A DNA stretch of 64,000 nucleotides. Source: Myxocyprinus asiaticus (Eukaryota; Chordata; Actinopteri; Cypriniformes; Catostomidae). Of the stretch, positions 1 through 11,850 are shown piece by piece (positions within the stretch are counted from its first letter, which is position 1; each line of letters begins with the position of its first letter). The translations under genes were made by a program, and so were the position numbers. The notes under the pieces were generated by a model, which was given only the letters and a program-made list of their open reading frames with translations, did no database searches and was not told the DNA's origin. The DNA lies in NCBI RefSeq assembly GCF_019703515.2, contig NC_059374.1, forward strand, positions 21,012,595-21,076,594. The letters are read 5' to 3'.

Positions 1-950
1 GTTGCCAGATCTCACAAGAGAAACAAGCAACATGATCTGGAAATACAAGCCTAAAATAAGCCACTTGCCTCACCAAAATAAGCGAAAATAAGCAATAATT
101 GTTTTTCCTGTGAGGTGGATTTATCAGCATAGAAATCATAAGCAGTTAATTAACAGTTAAGTATAATTTTATTTACAGATCTATTTCTCAGTCAAAACAC
201 AGCAGCATCAAATCTGTATTAATGCAACATATCTAACAATAATTCAGTGAAGACTTGGAAACAACTGAGAAATGTACTTTTTACCTCTAATAATGTTTTC
301 ACTGTATCTGGATTAGCTGTGCGTGTATATGTATTAATTAGTTGTTATAAAGGTCTTCATTCAGAGAATGTGACATCCACAACAGGCAGTTAGGCAAATA
401 AATGTGTGATGCAACAGTTTCCTTCAGGATCAAAGCACATGTTTCATTTTTTCAGGCAACATGAAGTGGTGTAGTTCTAAAAATGTACTGTGATAAACCC
501 TTTGGCCTTTGGTTTCATGAAAAAACTATCAGAACAAAATAACCGGTTATAACCAATTACCAGCATTTAAAAATAAAGTTTTCACTCTGGAACAATTGAA
601 AATCACTTTGTTCTGGTTTTTGGTTACATTCTGCTAAAAATTTAATTCATTTTTTATTTTTGTTTTCGTTCCTTGAACCGTTTTTAGTCCCTGATGTAGA
701 ATAATTTTACATCAAACAGAGTTGGTTTATCCAATGACTGTCTCTCGTAGCACATATTCTGACATGAGTCGGTCTGTGATATTAGGCTAATCAGTACGGG
801 AGAAAGCATACATTGACTCCGGGCAAAGCTCATTCTCACCCTCTCCGACTGGCCGGTTGCCATAGAAACACATCTTCAAAAGTCCATACATTAGGGCCAC
901 TCAATTATTGGGGACTGGTGAGCTCAGGTCTTTGATTGTCTTGTCTTAGA
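1..950. other. No gene seen; possible repeat ends
   Basis: AT-rich sequence upstream of the Kolobok-like element. The first ~100 bases (GTTGCCAGATCT..., AAATAAGC repeats) look like the end of a dispersed repeat cut by the window edge. I cannot name it. Confidence 0.3.
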
Positions 951-2035
951 TTAAAGGGGACCTATTATGCAAAATTCACTTTTACATGGTGTTTGAACAT
1001 AAATGTGAGTCGGCAGTGTATGTACACAACCACCCTACAATGTTAAAAGTCCACTCACTCCTCTTTCTTATATTTCTATTAATCTAAAACAGTGTCTCAA
1101 AGTGATTGGTTTTCATATCCGCTCTAAAGTGATGTCACTTTAGAGCAGGCCACGCCCACAACTGGTGACGGACTCCACCCTATTATCATAGATCCTCCCC
1201 TGAGTGATCGTCACACAGTCCATTTTTTCCCACGCTGGAGCAGCTAGAGTGAGAAGAATAATGTCTCAACTTTGTAAGCATCATAAGTGTTCTGTTGTTG
1301 GCTGTAAAAGTGAACATAAGAGTCTTCATGTACTCCCGGCATCAGAGCCACTGAAGACACAGTGAACAAGTTTTGTTTTTGAAGAAAATGTGCTCCAAAA
1401 CATACCAAAATTTGTGTATGTTTGTGCAAATCATTTTACACCGGACTGCTTTGTGAATGAGGGTCAATATAAAGCAGGATTTTCCAAAAATTTGATTCTC
1501 AAGCATGGATCAGTACCAACTGTTCGTGTTCCAGCTTTATATCCTGAAGATGTAAGTATCACACTTTATATTTTGTGAATGTTTGCAAATCGCCTTTCCG
1601 AATGTGCTTATTAACTGATTCCACGGCTAATGCAGCTAAAGTTACTATTGTCTCTGATTGTATTCACAGAGAACAGAGCTATGTCGTTATAGCTTGTTTG
1701 CACATGACGTCACATCACTGTGTTGCTGTGGCGTGAAATGCAGATGGAGGGCAGGAAGTGATTTTCTACATAAGAAGCACTATCACAAATTAAAGTAACA
1801 AAGTAAAGGCACACCCCTCTTCCGGAAAGGGGGCGGGGAGCAGCAGCTCATTTGCATTTAAAGAGACACACACGAAAACAACGTATTTTTTATTCCACCC
1901 AAAAAGAGGCATTTACAACATGATATAATAAATGATCCGTGGGGTATTTTGAGCTGAAACTTCACAGACATATTCTGGGGACACCTGAGACTTATATTAC
2001 ATCATGTAAAAAGGGGCACAATAGGTCTCCTTTAA
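951..2035 (+). mobile_element. Kolobok-like DNA transposon remnant with TTAA duplications
   Basis: The element is bounded by TTAA at 951-954 and 2032-2035 and has inverted ends AGGGGACCTATTATGC and (right, reversed) AGGAGACCTATTGTGCCCC. TTAA target duplication together with an encoded THAP zinc finger is the combination known for Kolobok transposons. Only the THAP exon is recognisable; no transposase core is present, so this is a non-autonomous, decayed copy of about 1.08 kb. piggyBac also uses TTAA but does not typically carry THAP. Confidence 0.75.
1261..1551 (+). pseudogene. THAP zinc-finger exon of a Kolobok-like element, interrupted by one stop
   Basis: One reading frame from ATG 1261 encodes a THAP-type C2-CH finger: CSVVGC near residues 10-15, then [10 protein letters not shown] giving the distal Cys-x2-His, followed by [24 protein letters not shown] domains bind DNA; in these elements the protein is thought to recognise transposon ends. 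The frame is broken only by a TGA at 1363-1365, in the position where THAP domains have their conserved Trp (TGG), so a single G-to-A change explains it. The frame is open on both sides of the stop. A consensus-like donor (GAT|GTAAGT, GT at 1552-1553) follows, implying the ancestral gene was spliced to a downstream transposase exon that is not recognisable here. Confidence 0.7.
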
Positions 2036-3031
2036 TGTCTAACTTGAACTACTGGTACAAAGTGCCTGGCACAAAGACTGTGATTAAGGAACAATAACCA
2101 TATTTCTATTTAAGTTGTTCAGAGTTAAACCTACTGAAAAAAAATTAGCTGTGAGCCAATACATTTTATAACAGGCATCCAAATTACTCTGAATACACCT
2201 GGGTTCATAAGTGAGACTCACTGTGGAATAGTAACGATTTGAAGTGCTAATATTATTACATGAAATAATTATTTTGTGTCTTAGATCCACTGAGTTATAT
2301 GACCCCCACCTCCATAGGCGAAGTCAACATCACAACATATCACACTTCTAACATGTTCAAACATGATGTAGGGTCTAAAACTTACATGCATATAAATATA
2401 ACTGTTTGGCATTAATAGGCCAATGAGACAATCAAAGACCCATGAAAGTGAAATAGCAAAACAAACTCAACAGACCATAAAGTTGAAGTTGTACTTACAT
2501 TCAGAAGCTTGAAAACAGATTTTCTGGGTGTCTGTGGGTGTCACTAATAAAAGAGAGAATACCGCATTACAGCTGCTGTCACCACAGCTACTTGACTGAG
2601 ATGAGCAAAAATGTTCAGATTTTCTGGTTGTTGACTGATGATGCAGTGACAATATACCAAAAGATTTTACAGGCTGTCAATACTGTGTGTGCAACAAAGA
2701 GCAAGATGCCACAGCCTGTACATAAACAGGAAACAAACAAACAACTATTTGACAAGAAATTAAAAAAAAAAAATAACAAATATTGCACCACAAGTGAACA
2801 TTTTCTCCACTTTCGACTTATTTCGAAAATATTCAGATGAATTGTGAGAGCCAGAATCAGGGTCACAGATGCAATCGGAAGCAGCTGAGGCAGCCTTGTG
2901 CATTATTGTACCATTTTAAATTGTACAGTTGTATATGGCAATGCTTGTATTCTTGATTGCACTGTCTGGGGGTTGGTCTTTGCTGTAAGATGCCAAGTTC
3001 TGTGGTTACCAGACGTATCCGGGGAGTTCAA
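2036..3031. other. No gene seen
   Basis: AT-rich, with short ORFs on both strands overlapping one another and an A-rich run near 2761. Nothing recognised. Confidence 0.4.
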
Positions 3032-4810
3032 TTAAAGGGATAGTTCACACAAAAATAAAAATTCTCTCATCATTCTTTCCCAGATGTGTGTGACTTTCTT
3101 TCTTCTGCAGAACACAAACAAAGATTTTTAGAAGAATATTTCAGCTCTGTAGGTCCATACAATGCAAATGAATAGTGACCAGAACTTTGAAGGTCCAAAA
3201 AGCACATAAAAGTCCTCCATGCCGATATGCATGAAGAATGCGAATGGCCGTAAACAAAAAAGAAGAATGTGAAAGTGAAAGTAAACCTGGAGATTCAGGG
3301 CCCTATTTTAAGCGCTCAAGCGCTAAGCGCAGCTCAATGCCTTAACTCATAAGTGCAAAGTCAATGGGCATGGCCATAAAGTTTTGGTATTTTTGTGTAA
3401 ACGTGCGCTAAGTCTAGGCGCAAGTGGGTTTGGCGAAATCGCGCTCGCAATGCGCTAATCAGTTCAATTGGAGGTTCACCTCCGGCACCGTCTCTGTCCT
3501 ATTATACAGTCCATTTCCTGTCAAGTATCAGCGATATAAACAAAGACAGTACATTCATAAGAAGTTGGTGGTGTAAATTGACTGTATGTAATGAATTGGA
3601 AGAATAAAATTATGGATTTACATTATTTTGGGTGTCCTTGTTAAATGGGACCCTTTTATACACATGGAAAATGTGGTTCAGGATATGGATGTAGCTAGGC
3701 TCCATTAAATTATAGAGAATGTAAGTATTATTAATCATTTTCATTTACTGACACACAAATCATGTCTAGTATTAACAGTGATTGTATCGGCATGCACTTC
3801 ACTTCTACTGGTCGACACTGATTTTGAAAAATGTAATTTATTTACTGAAGCACAAACAAATTAAACCAGAAATATTTCTAAATTCAAATTACACTTCAAA
3901 TGAAATGAAAATACAATCAAATGTATGAAGTGGTCAAAAAATCATTCCAAATAAAAAAAATTTACTCTCTCCTTCTTCCACTGGCCCCTTTTGCAGTGAC
4001 TTAAACATAACAATAAAAATAAGAATTGTAAGTGAAAAAATAAACCATGACCTCTAGAAAATGTAACACAAATCTCATATTTGTTGTTTCAACAAATAGC
4101 TTCCGCAGCGATCGACAAGGACATTATTTGATGTTCTGTACTTTCAGAATTTGGACATTAATTTTATTACCACCTGCTGGTGAAATCTCCAAACTGCAAA
4201 TGCAGAAACTGAATTTGGACTTTGTGCTGAGTTTAAGAGGTGGTATTGAAACGTCTTAGCGCAATGACCAAATTCTTAGGAAAATAGCAAATTGTGCTTT
4301 GCGCCACTTCATTTACATACAGTACACCCACAGTTTGCGCATCTACACCCACAGTAGTGCAAACACACCCACCCACACCCAATTGCGCTTTGCGCTGACA
4401 CGAAAATTGCACTTAGATTTAGCGCTCTCACGAAGATTGGATAAGACGTTGAGCACGGTCCTAGCAAGTTGCACTGCGCTTTGCACACTCATGAAAATAG
4501 AGACCTTATAGTTAAAATTGATTTAATATTGATCTGTTTCTCACCCACACTTATCATATCGCTTCTTCTGAAGATATGGATTTAACCACTGGAGTCGTAT
4601 GGATTACTTTTATGCTGCCTTTATGTGATTTTTGGACCTTCAAAGTTCTGGTCACCATTCACTTGCATTGTATGGACCTACAGAGCTGAGATATTCTTCT
4701 AAAAATATTTGTTTGTGTTCTGCAGAAGAAAGAAAGTCACACAATTAGTATGGCACAAGGGTGAGTAAATGATGAGAGAATTTTCATTTTTGGATGAACT
4801 ATGCCTTTTA
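3032..4810. mobile_element. TTAA-flanked foldback MITE (family A), split by another element
   Basis: The left arm starts TTAA|AGGGATAGTTCAC at 3032. The right arm ends near 4810 with GATGAACTATGCCTTTTA, the decayed mirror image. Arms share the internal phrases TCTCTCATCATT, GACTTTCTTTCTTCTGCAG, AGCTCTGTAGGTCCATACAA and their complements. Further copies are at 19232, 31730, 35523, 53346 and 63027. No coding capacity. A 1.2-kb element sits between the arms (3298-4505). Confidence 0.8.
3298..4505. mobile_element. Harbinger-like non-autonomous element nested in MITE family A
   Basis: Ends are GGGCCCTATTTTAAGCGC and, reversed, GGTCTCTATTTTCATG. It is flanked by TCA (3295-3297) and TTA (4506-4508), consistent with a 3-bp duplication of TTA as in PIF/Harbinger. 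Comparison with the other family A copies (GGAGATTTATAGTA at 35653) shows the host sequence is continuous if this block is removed. Subterminal GCGC/AAGCGC-rich motifs occur at both ends. The superfamily call is inference from duplication size. Confidence 0.55.
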
Positions 4811-5068
4811 TACAAAGTCATGTAGGCTACTACAGTTGAAGCCTCATCACATGTTACAGCAAGCTTTCTCACCATGAAGCCAAACGTCACACACAGCCTG
4901 AAGCCAGTCACCACCATTTATCTTAGCTTGACCAAGACCACTTTGAAAATACTTTGGTCAAAGCCATTTGCACATCACGGGTTACATGCAGACTGATGAA
5001 TTAGAAATGCTTTCTGATGACAAAAGTATATTCATTATGGTGTCTTAATTATATATTAGAAATATAAT

Positions 5069-5071
5069 TTG

Positions 5072-5141
<70 letters not shown>
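5069..5141. repeat. (TA)n-(TG)n microsatellite
   Basis: About 20 bp of TA repeats followed by about 50 bp of TG repeats. Confidence 0.95.
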
Positions 5142-5142
<1 letters not shown>

Positions 5143-5972
5143 GTTTACAAGGTGATAAATGAGGTCAATAATTTACAAAGAAATGTCTGAATTTTTGACT
5201 GAGCTGTATTTGTTGGCTTCTTTGCCTTTCATTGTCATTCAAATGAGCACTTTGGTTGCATTTGATTTTTAATTGGTTGTTTTGATAAATCCTGTCTAGC
5301 TTTTAGACAAAAGCATAAAATAAAGATGCTTTATTTGCTTTACCCTATTTTATCCCAGTTATGTGGTCTACAGAGGTTTTTCTATTTCTATATTTTCATT
5401 TGAACCATGCTTTTCCACAGAGATAAGGCGCTCTGTAGTCTAATCTATGAGTCTTCTCTGCCACCTAGTGGAATGGGCAGCATTAGTCTTTTCTGCTCTC
5501 ACCTGGTGCTATCAATAGAGTCTACCAGTGGTTTGACAACCATTAATCCAGACATTTTACTTACTGAGGTCTTGACCCAGGACAGCTCATGTACACATAG
5601 ACATATGGGGCATGTGAGGCCTGAATAGAGAATGAGCCTGGGAGATTTAGCCAGCATTCACACTGGACAGTCTGTCCTTTCTCATAGATCATATGGAAGG
5701 TCAAGTGAGTGTAAAGTACAGGCTAAGTTTTTGATATGTGATTTTGGGTTGTGTGGTATATCAAGATGTGAGATGTGAATTATAGTGAATTAATAGGCTA
5801 ACATTAAATATAATGGATATATACACCTACACCTAAACCTATAATATTTAATTTCAAAGCATATTAATCCCTCACATTACTGCTATTACAGCTTCCGCTC
5901 CTCTGGGAAGGATTTCCACTAGATGTGGGAACATGGAAGCAGGGATTTGCTCTCAAGAACATCAGTGTGGTC

Positions 5973-7241
5973 CAGGGTTGGGACTTTGGAGGTTTATTTT
6001 AAATATGTATTCTACTACAGATTACAGAATGCATAATGTAAATATGATTTGTAACATATTCCATTAGATTACTAAAGTAATCTAAACACTTTGGATTTCT
6101 TCTTAATTGTTTTTTTCCATGGAATTAAAAAGAATGGTTACTGGAGCTTTCAAGCTTCTAAAATTGTATATAATGAATTGTAATTATATAATTATATAAA
6201 TTATAAAAAGTATCACAAGAGTCATACTGAGTATATATACTTTATAAATATTCTACTGCAATACAATAGATTTGTGTGAGGAACAGAACTAAATTTAAGA
6301 CATTATTTTTCACGGACAGGCCTTTTCTTATAATCTTACAATGGTAACCGCTGCGACTGGATCATTGAGTTGAACCCTAGAACTGGATTAGTCCGATTTG
6401 TCCAATTCAGACTGTTGTTGTTAACCAGATTAATGATTCATTGAAAAGATCTGACTCAAATTAACCGTTCATTCACGAATCAGATGGATGGACATCATTG
6501 AAGCAAATTACAGTATAATCTAAATATTTTTTAATGTAACTGTAATTTGATTAACAATTTAAAAGTGAATCTAACAGAATAAAGTTAGCCAACTCATATT
6601 TTGTGAGTTTAAAAAGTTCTACTTATAAAGAAATTAATAGGAATTTTGAAACATATGTATAAAATCATGACCAATCATGTGAGATGAAGAGATCAGTCAT
6701 ATCAGTAACCTTATAAAAAGGCTCTTTTATTCTACATGGAGCAGGGGCGCCTCATGGGGGCTGCCATATTAGCATGACCAGCTGTATATTACTCACTAGA
6801 TCTCAGTAACTGCCCTGTTATTGGATACTTTCATTCATGGATTAAATGAATCCTGGTTTACTGTGCATAGTGAATTTCTAAAATGGCATTGGTAACTGAA
6901 AACTACTGTATTTGAATGATGCTGCATCTGGGCCAGTAGGTGTCAGTTTAAATCATACTTCGACATACTTAAAAAAAAATCACTGAGTGCACCTTTAAAT
7001 ATAAAATGCCATTGTGTGTAGCCAAAGTTCCTTTTAAGTAAAGTCAGTCCACTTGGCGGCCATCTTTGAAATGCTTCAGGGCAGCTATTTTCTATGGATT
7101 CAAGCAGCATGAAAGTACAGCTCCTATCTACTTGAATAGGAAATGGGTTCTCCAGAACGGTGGGTCAAGATTATGATTGAATCAGCAGGAAAATCTGACA
7201 ACGATGGTTTATCCATTGTGATTCTTTAGCTCAGATCAAGG

Positions 7242-7305
<64 letters not shown>

Positions 7306-7522
7306 CAGGCTTGTCCAGCTAATGCACATGCGCGTTTTCAAGTTGACTGACAGGCTATGTCTGTAAAAAAAGTTTATTGGCTCTTTTACCTGTAAGGTGG
7401 GACTTTTTTTTCCTACATCCGCCATATTGGGCGTTCCAATTTCTCCCATTCATTTAATACAAGTGCTCCATCTCAGGCTAAATAGTCTCTGATGTAGCCT
7501 ATTACATCACTCCCTAAACCTG
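5973..7522. mobile_element. hAT-like non-autonomous element with 8-bp duplication
   Basis: It begins CAGGGTTGGGACTTTGG and ends CCCTAAACCTG (imperfect inverted termini), flanked by GTGTGGTC (5965-5972) and GTGTGGTT (7523-7530). The start resembles the widespread fish hAT start CAGGGTTGGG. It contains a segment related to TTAA family C (about 6650-6998) and a long TA microsatellite. Confidence 0.6.
7240..7303. repeat. (TA)n microsatellite
   Basis: About 60 bp of uninterrupted TA repeats. Confidence 0.95.
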
Positions 7523-7877
7523 GTGTGGTTGGCCACTGATGTTGGGCTGCCTATGGGTCTTGAATGGCAGTCAGAGTTACAATTTATCCCAAAGTGTTAA
7601 ATGGGGTTCAGGTCTTGTCTTTGTACAGGCCAATCACATTTTTCCACACCAGACTCATTATAGCCTAATCAGTAAATCATTTATTTTTGGACCCTGCTTT
7701 GTGTACAAGGGCATATTGTAATACTGGAATAGCAAAGTGCCCTCCACAAACTGTTACAATGTATGCCATTGTATAGGAGAAAGACACAGTATTAAGAAAT
7801 GTCCTTATGAAAATGACTGGAATAATTGTTAATTACTGTAGAAGGGGGTGTCCACATACTTTTGGCCATACAGTTTA

Positions 7878-9448
7878 TCTCACAGTGGCAGTTTTAAATA
7901 TGTCTGTACCATGTATTTGTAATTCATCAGATAAATCAATAAGTCAGCTGACTGCAGGGGGAAATAGTGTTCATTGTTAATTGCCTCATGGCCATTCAGA
8001 CTCAACATAACTAACAAAAGGAACAATTAGGTGAACCTCAGCTGTGAGAATGCACCTCATTAAGGGGACAATAGATGTTGACAGAACGCAATATAATCTG
8101 CCTTTATAAATATATTCTTTGGTTCTAATTTTAATAATAATGCAACACTTTTTTCTTAGCCAGAGATACCACTGATTTAATTTAGGTTGCATATCAATGC
8201 TTAATATAGAAATGACCTGTTGCTACAGTAAGTACATTGTTATAGGTTCTTTGGTAATGTGTGTTAAACAGGTTCTCTAGGGAATCAATACAGATGGGCA
8301 GAGATGAAGAGAGAGATGGATAGAGAGAGGAAGAGAGACAGAGCCTGCAGCTCCAGTGGCACTGTGGCTGAAGTCATTTCCAATAACCACATAGCTGGAA
8401 CTGATGCATTTGTTTCACATCTACTTTCAGCCCAATATAAGTCCATTCATTTTTATTTCAGCTGTACCTTCAATATCTTTGACCTAATTGAATGGACTCA
8501 TTTAGAGACTAAATTGTTCTTTGTACTGGATACCACTGGACCTTGAGGCCATAAGATTGTGAACTGAATGACTTTGTGCAAAGATGCTGCTCTATCTTAT
8601 CAGAGCACTCCTTCAGCTAAATGTATACACACTCTATTGATATCACATCCACCTTACTTTCCGTCACTGCCAAGTGTATGCCACACCTGGATCTTGAGCA
8701 AGCCATTGATGTCAGCGGTGAGTAAATTCAAAGCAAAAAATGTTTTATTATTAATTTGATCCTGAGATATATTATTTAGTATAAGTATTTAGAAAGTATT
8801 TGCAATTTAAATTTCCTGTTTTAAAAAATGTAAATGGTGGAGACCAGGGCTAGTTGTCACACTTTTTACTCCAGTGAATATCACTCAGAGTAAGGCTATT
8901 TTTGAGTCAATTTCTGTATAGCCATATATCTTAAAGTCTTGGCTACAAATTTATTTATTTTTTTAATTAAAAAAATAAATAATTCACTGATATTGCCCAA
9001 GAAAAAAAGATACCGGTCACTGAACAAATTCTGACCTTTTGTGACAGCTTGCTCCAGTGGTGGGGAAGTTCACTGTAAATCTATGGGGTAAGTTGTCACA
9101 ATGGAACCTTCCAATTTAAACAGTGGTGTACGTTTTATGTGAACATTGAGGGGGACAAATCTAAAATAACTCTCTTTAAATCTACACCTGCATTACATAG
9201 TCTATTATAGGCTTTTCAGCTAAATTTTAATTGTAGAACAATGAGGCACAAATGATTAAAAAAACAACAGAAATGGAAAAGGTGACATACAAAAATATCA
9301 AAACATTGTTATGACCAAGAAATATTGTAATTGATAAATTGTGTTATTTAAAACACTTAACAACCTGCCTCAAACTGACGTTCATGGAAAATAGCATTGT
9401 CTTAAGAATACATTTAAACCTTTATAGTTGTAATCGTTTAACCTTGCC
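7878..9448. other. No gene seen
   Basis: AT-rich. A GA-rich patch lies at about 8303-8343. Short ORFs (for example 8304-8546) show no family features or splice-site support. Confidence 0.4.
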
Positions 9449-10029
9449 TTAAAGTAATATTTTGGGTTCAGTACAAGTTAAGTTCAATCGAAAGCATTTG
9501 TGGCATATTATTGATTTCTTCTTAAAAAATAAATAAATAAATAAACAATCGAAAATCGACCAATTTTTGGAGGGTTTAAAGGAGAAATGTGAAGCTTATA
9601 ATTTTACATTACTTCTGATAAAACTTATGTTTTATTTAAGCTGTTAAATTGTTGAAATTAGGATTTTTACAGTCCTTTTAGGGTTTTAGAGTTTACAATG
9701 TTACATCATGGCAACAAAGTTGTAAAATTGGTTATAACTTTACACAGAAAAGGTAAGTAAGTGATTTTATCACAATTAAATCATATTAACATGCATATTG
9801 TTTATGTCTTGTGGCTATACTTTTGAAACAGTGAGTATTTTAACATTTATGGATTGGCCCCATTCACTTCCATTGTAAGTGCCTCACTGGAACACAGATT
9901 ATTGCTTTTTTTTTTTTTTTTTAAAGAAAAGTAGAGATGTTTCTAAATACATTTTTGTGGTAATCAAAGTTATGCCACAAATGCTGTTGACTGAGCTTAA
10001 CTTGTATTGAACCCAGAATATTTCTTTAA
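9449..10029. mobile_element. TTAA-flanked inverted-repeat MITE (family D)
   Basis: TTAA at 9449-9452 and 10026-10029 enclose inverted ends of about 58 bp, with GGGTTCAGTACAAGTTAAG and GCATTTGTGGCAT on the left and their complements on the right. No coding capacity. Contains an (AAAT)n stretch and an 18-base T run near 9906. Confidence 0.75.
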
Positions 10030-10077
10030 TGAATACCAGTTCGGTTTGATTATGTTTAATCAAATATAACAAAAATA

Positions 10078-10938
10078 CACCGATCAGCCACAACATTAAA
10101 ACCACCTGCCTAATACTGTGTAGGTCCCCCTTTTGCTGCCAAAACAGCACCAACCCACATCTCAGAATAACATTCTGAGATGCTATTCTTCTCACCACAA
10201 TTGTACAGAGCGGTTATCTGAGTTACCGTAGACTTTGTCAGTTCGAAAAAGTCTGGCTATCCTTGCTGACCTCTCTCATCAACAAGACATTTCTGTCCAC
10301 AGAACTACTGCTCACTGGATGTTTTTTGTTTTTGGCACCATTCAGAGTAAATTCTAGAGACAATTGTGTGTGAAAATCCCAGGAGATCAGCAGTTACAGA
10401 AATGCTCAAACCAGCCCATCTGGCACCAACAATCATGCCACGGTCCAAATCACTGAGATCACATTTTTTCCCATTCTGATGATTGATGTGAACATTAACT
10501 GAAGCTCCTGACCCGTATCTGCCTGATTTTATACACTGCACTGCTGCCACATGATTGGCTGATTAGATAATCACATGGATGATTGTTGGTGCCAGATGGG
10601 CTGATTTGAGTATTTCTGTAACTGCTGATCTCCTGTGATTTTCACACACAACAGTCTCTAGAATTTACTCTGAATGGTGCCAAAAACAAAAAACATAAAG
10701 TGAGTGGCAGTTCTGTGGACGAAAATGCCTTGTTGATGAGAGAGGTCAACAGAGAATGGCCAGACTGGTTCGAACTGACACAGTCTATGGTAACTCAGAT
10801 AATCGCTCTGTACAATTGTGGTGAGAAGAATAAAATCTCAGAACGCTATTCTGAGATGCAGATTGGCGCTGTTTTGGCAGCACGAGGGGGACCTACACAA
10901 TATTAGGCAGGTGGTTTTAAAGTTGTGGCTGATCGAGG
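10078..10938. mobile_element. Palindromic (foldback) Tc1-like derivative
   Basis: Flanked by TA on both sides (10076-10077, 10939-10940), with ends CACCGATCAGCCACAAC and, reversed, CCTCGATCAGCCACAAC. The arms (about 10078-10440 and 10577-10938) are inverted copies of one another; the 136-bp centre is unique. Each arm holds pieces of Tc1-type transposase. The minus-strand centre and left arm encode an N-terminal helix-turn-helix stretch (LDRGMIVGARWAGLSISVTA, LLGFSHTIVSRIYSEW). The plus-strand right arm joins a following N-terminal part to the C-terminal end AVLAARGGPTQY and a stop. The catalytic DDE region is absent from both arms. Structure indicates two internally deleted copies fused head to head. 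Confidence 0.75.
10305..10550 (-). pseudogene. Tc1 transposase N-terminal DNA-binding fragment
   Basis: Open frame of 81 codons. From about residue 28 it matches the first Tc1-type helix-turn-helix (KCDLSDLDRGMIVGARWAGL, TADLLGFSHTIVSRIYSEW). It is cut before the second DNA-binding half and lacks all catalytic residues. The related stretch at 30356-30616 belongs to the same family. Confidence 0.6.
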
Positions 10939-10940
10939 TA

Positions 10941-11850
10941 TGATAATAGTACAAATTTACTTTGGAGGGTAGAATTCACAAAATAATTATTCTAATTTAA
11001 GAGGGGTTAAGAGGGAAACCAACATACCTCTCAACCTCTACTAGAGAAAACACACATTTGCGAACACAATTGGTCTTTTGACTCCAAATCTTATCGATAT
11101 TGAGATATAAGCCTTCTGACAATTTCCCAGAGTGAAAAATAGCCCCGATCTCCCCTTTATGATTAATGAGAAAGTACAGGGCCTGTTTGCAACAAACCTT
11201 TCATGTTAAGAAAACCCTAATAATTCTAAGGCTATTGTCACTAGGAATTTTCTTAACTTAAGGGGGTTCTTGCGTCCATCTGCAGGCATTTATATTATTT
11301 GTATGAAAATGACCTTTGAGTATGAACTGAATTTTATTTTATGAGTATGAACTTAATACAGTATATCTAAACCATACAGTTGTATATCAAGTATATTATT
11401 TATTCAGTCTCGCATTAAAAAGAAAAGTGAAAGCGAATCACTTTTGTGCTTTATTGTATTATGATATATAATTTAGATGTGTCTTGTCAAGGTAGATTGA
11501 CTGTTTTCAGTTCAAAGTATTTACAAAAACTCAAGCAGCTAATAAGTCAAAACATAACTTTATTCATCTGACTGCTGAAACAGGTGCAGCCTCAAGGGGC
11601 TTCTCATCTGTTGCCATGACAACAGCTGAGGAGTGGTCCCAGGGGGGATGGTGCTGAAAATATTTGCAGAGGGTAAGACCTTGGGGCTATGGAAATATGA
11701 TAATATTTTCTAGCCACTTGTCCTGTTGCCATCTTCACCCCACAAAGAGACTTTGTCTTGTGGTTTATAGTCTACAGTACATAGGCCTTATCTACAATAT
11801 TTTAAACGTATGTTTAGAGTCAACTTTAGAGAATATAAATGTATTGCTAT
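10941..11850. other. No gene seen
   Basis: AT-rich unique-looking sequence with no recognised domain. Confidence 0.35.

Larger units (their letters stand above)
5840..7877 (-). mobile_element. Decayed Tc1-like transposon, interrupted by a hAT-like insertion
   Basis: Two pieces of one minus-strand Tc1-like transposase region. The first (about 5840-5972) holds CTGCTATTACAGCTTCCGC and GGGAAGGATTTCCACTAGAT. The second (7523-7877) resumes with CCACTGATGTTGGGC and ends in the inverted terminus GTGTCCACATACTTTTGGCC. These phrases match the common fish Tc1-like consensus as I remember it. The middle of the gene is deleted and no open frame remains. Confidence 0.65.

Noticed and set aside
7231..7449. 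72-codon minus-strand ORF with a long Tyr-Ile repeat
   Set aside because: It is translation of the TA microsatellite.
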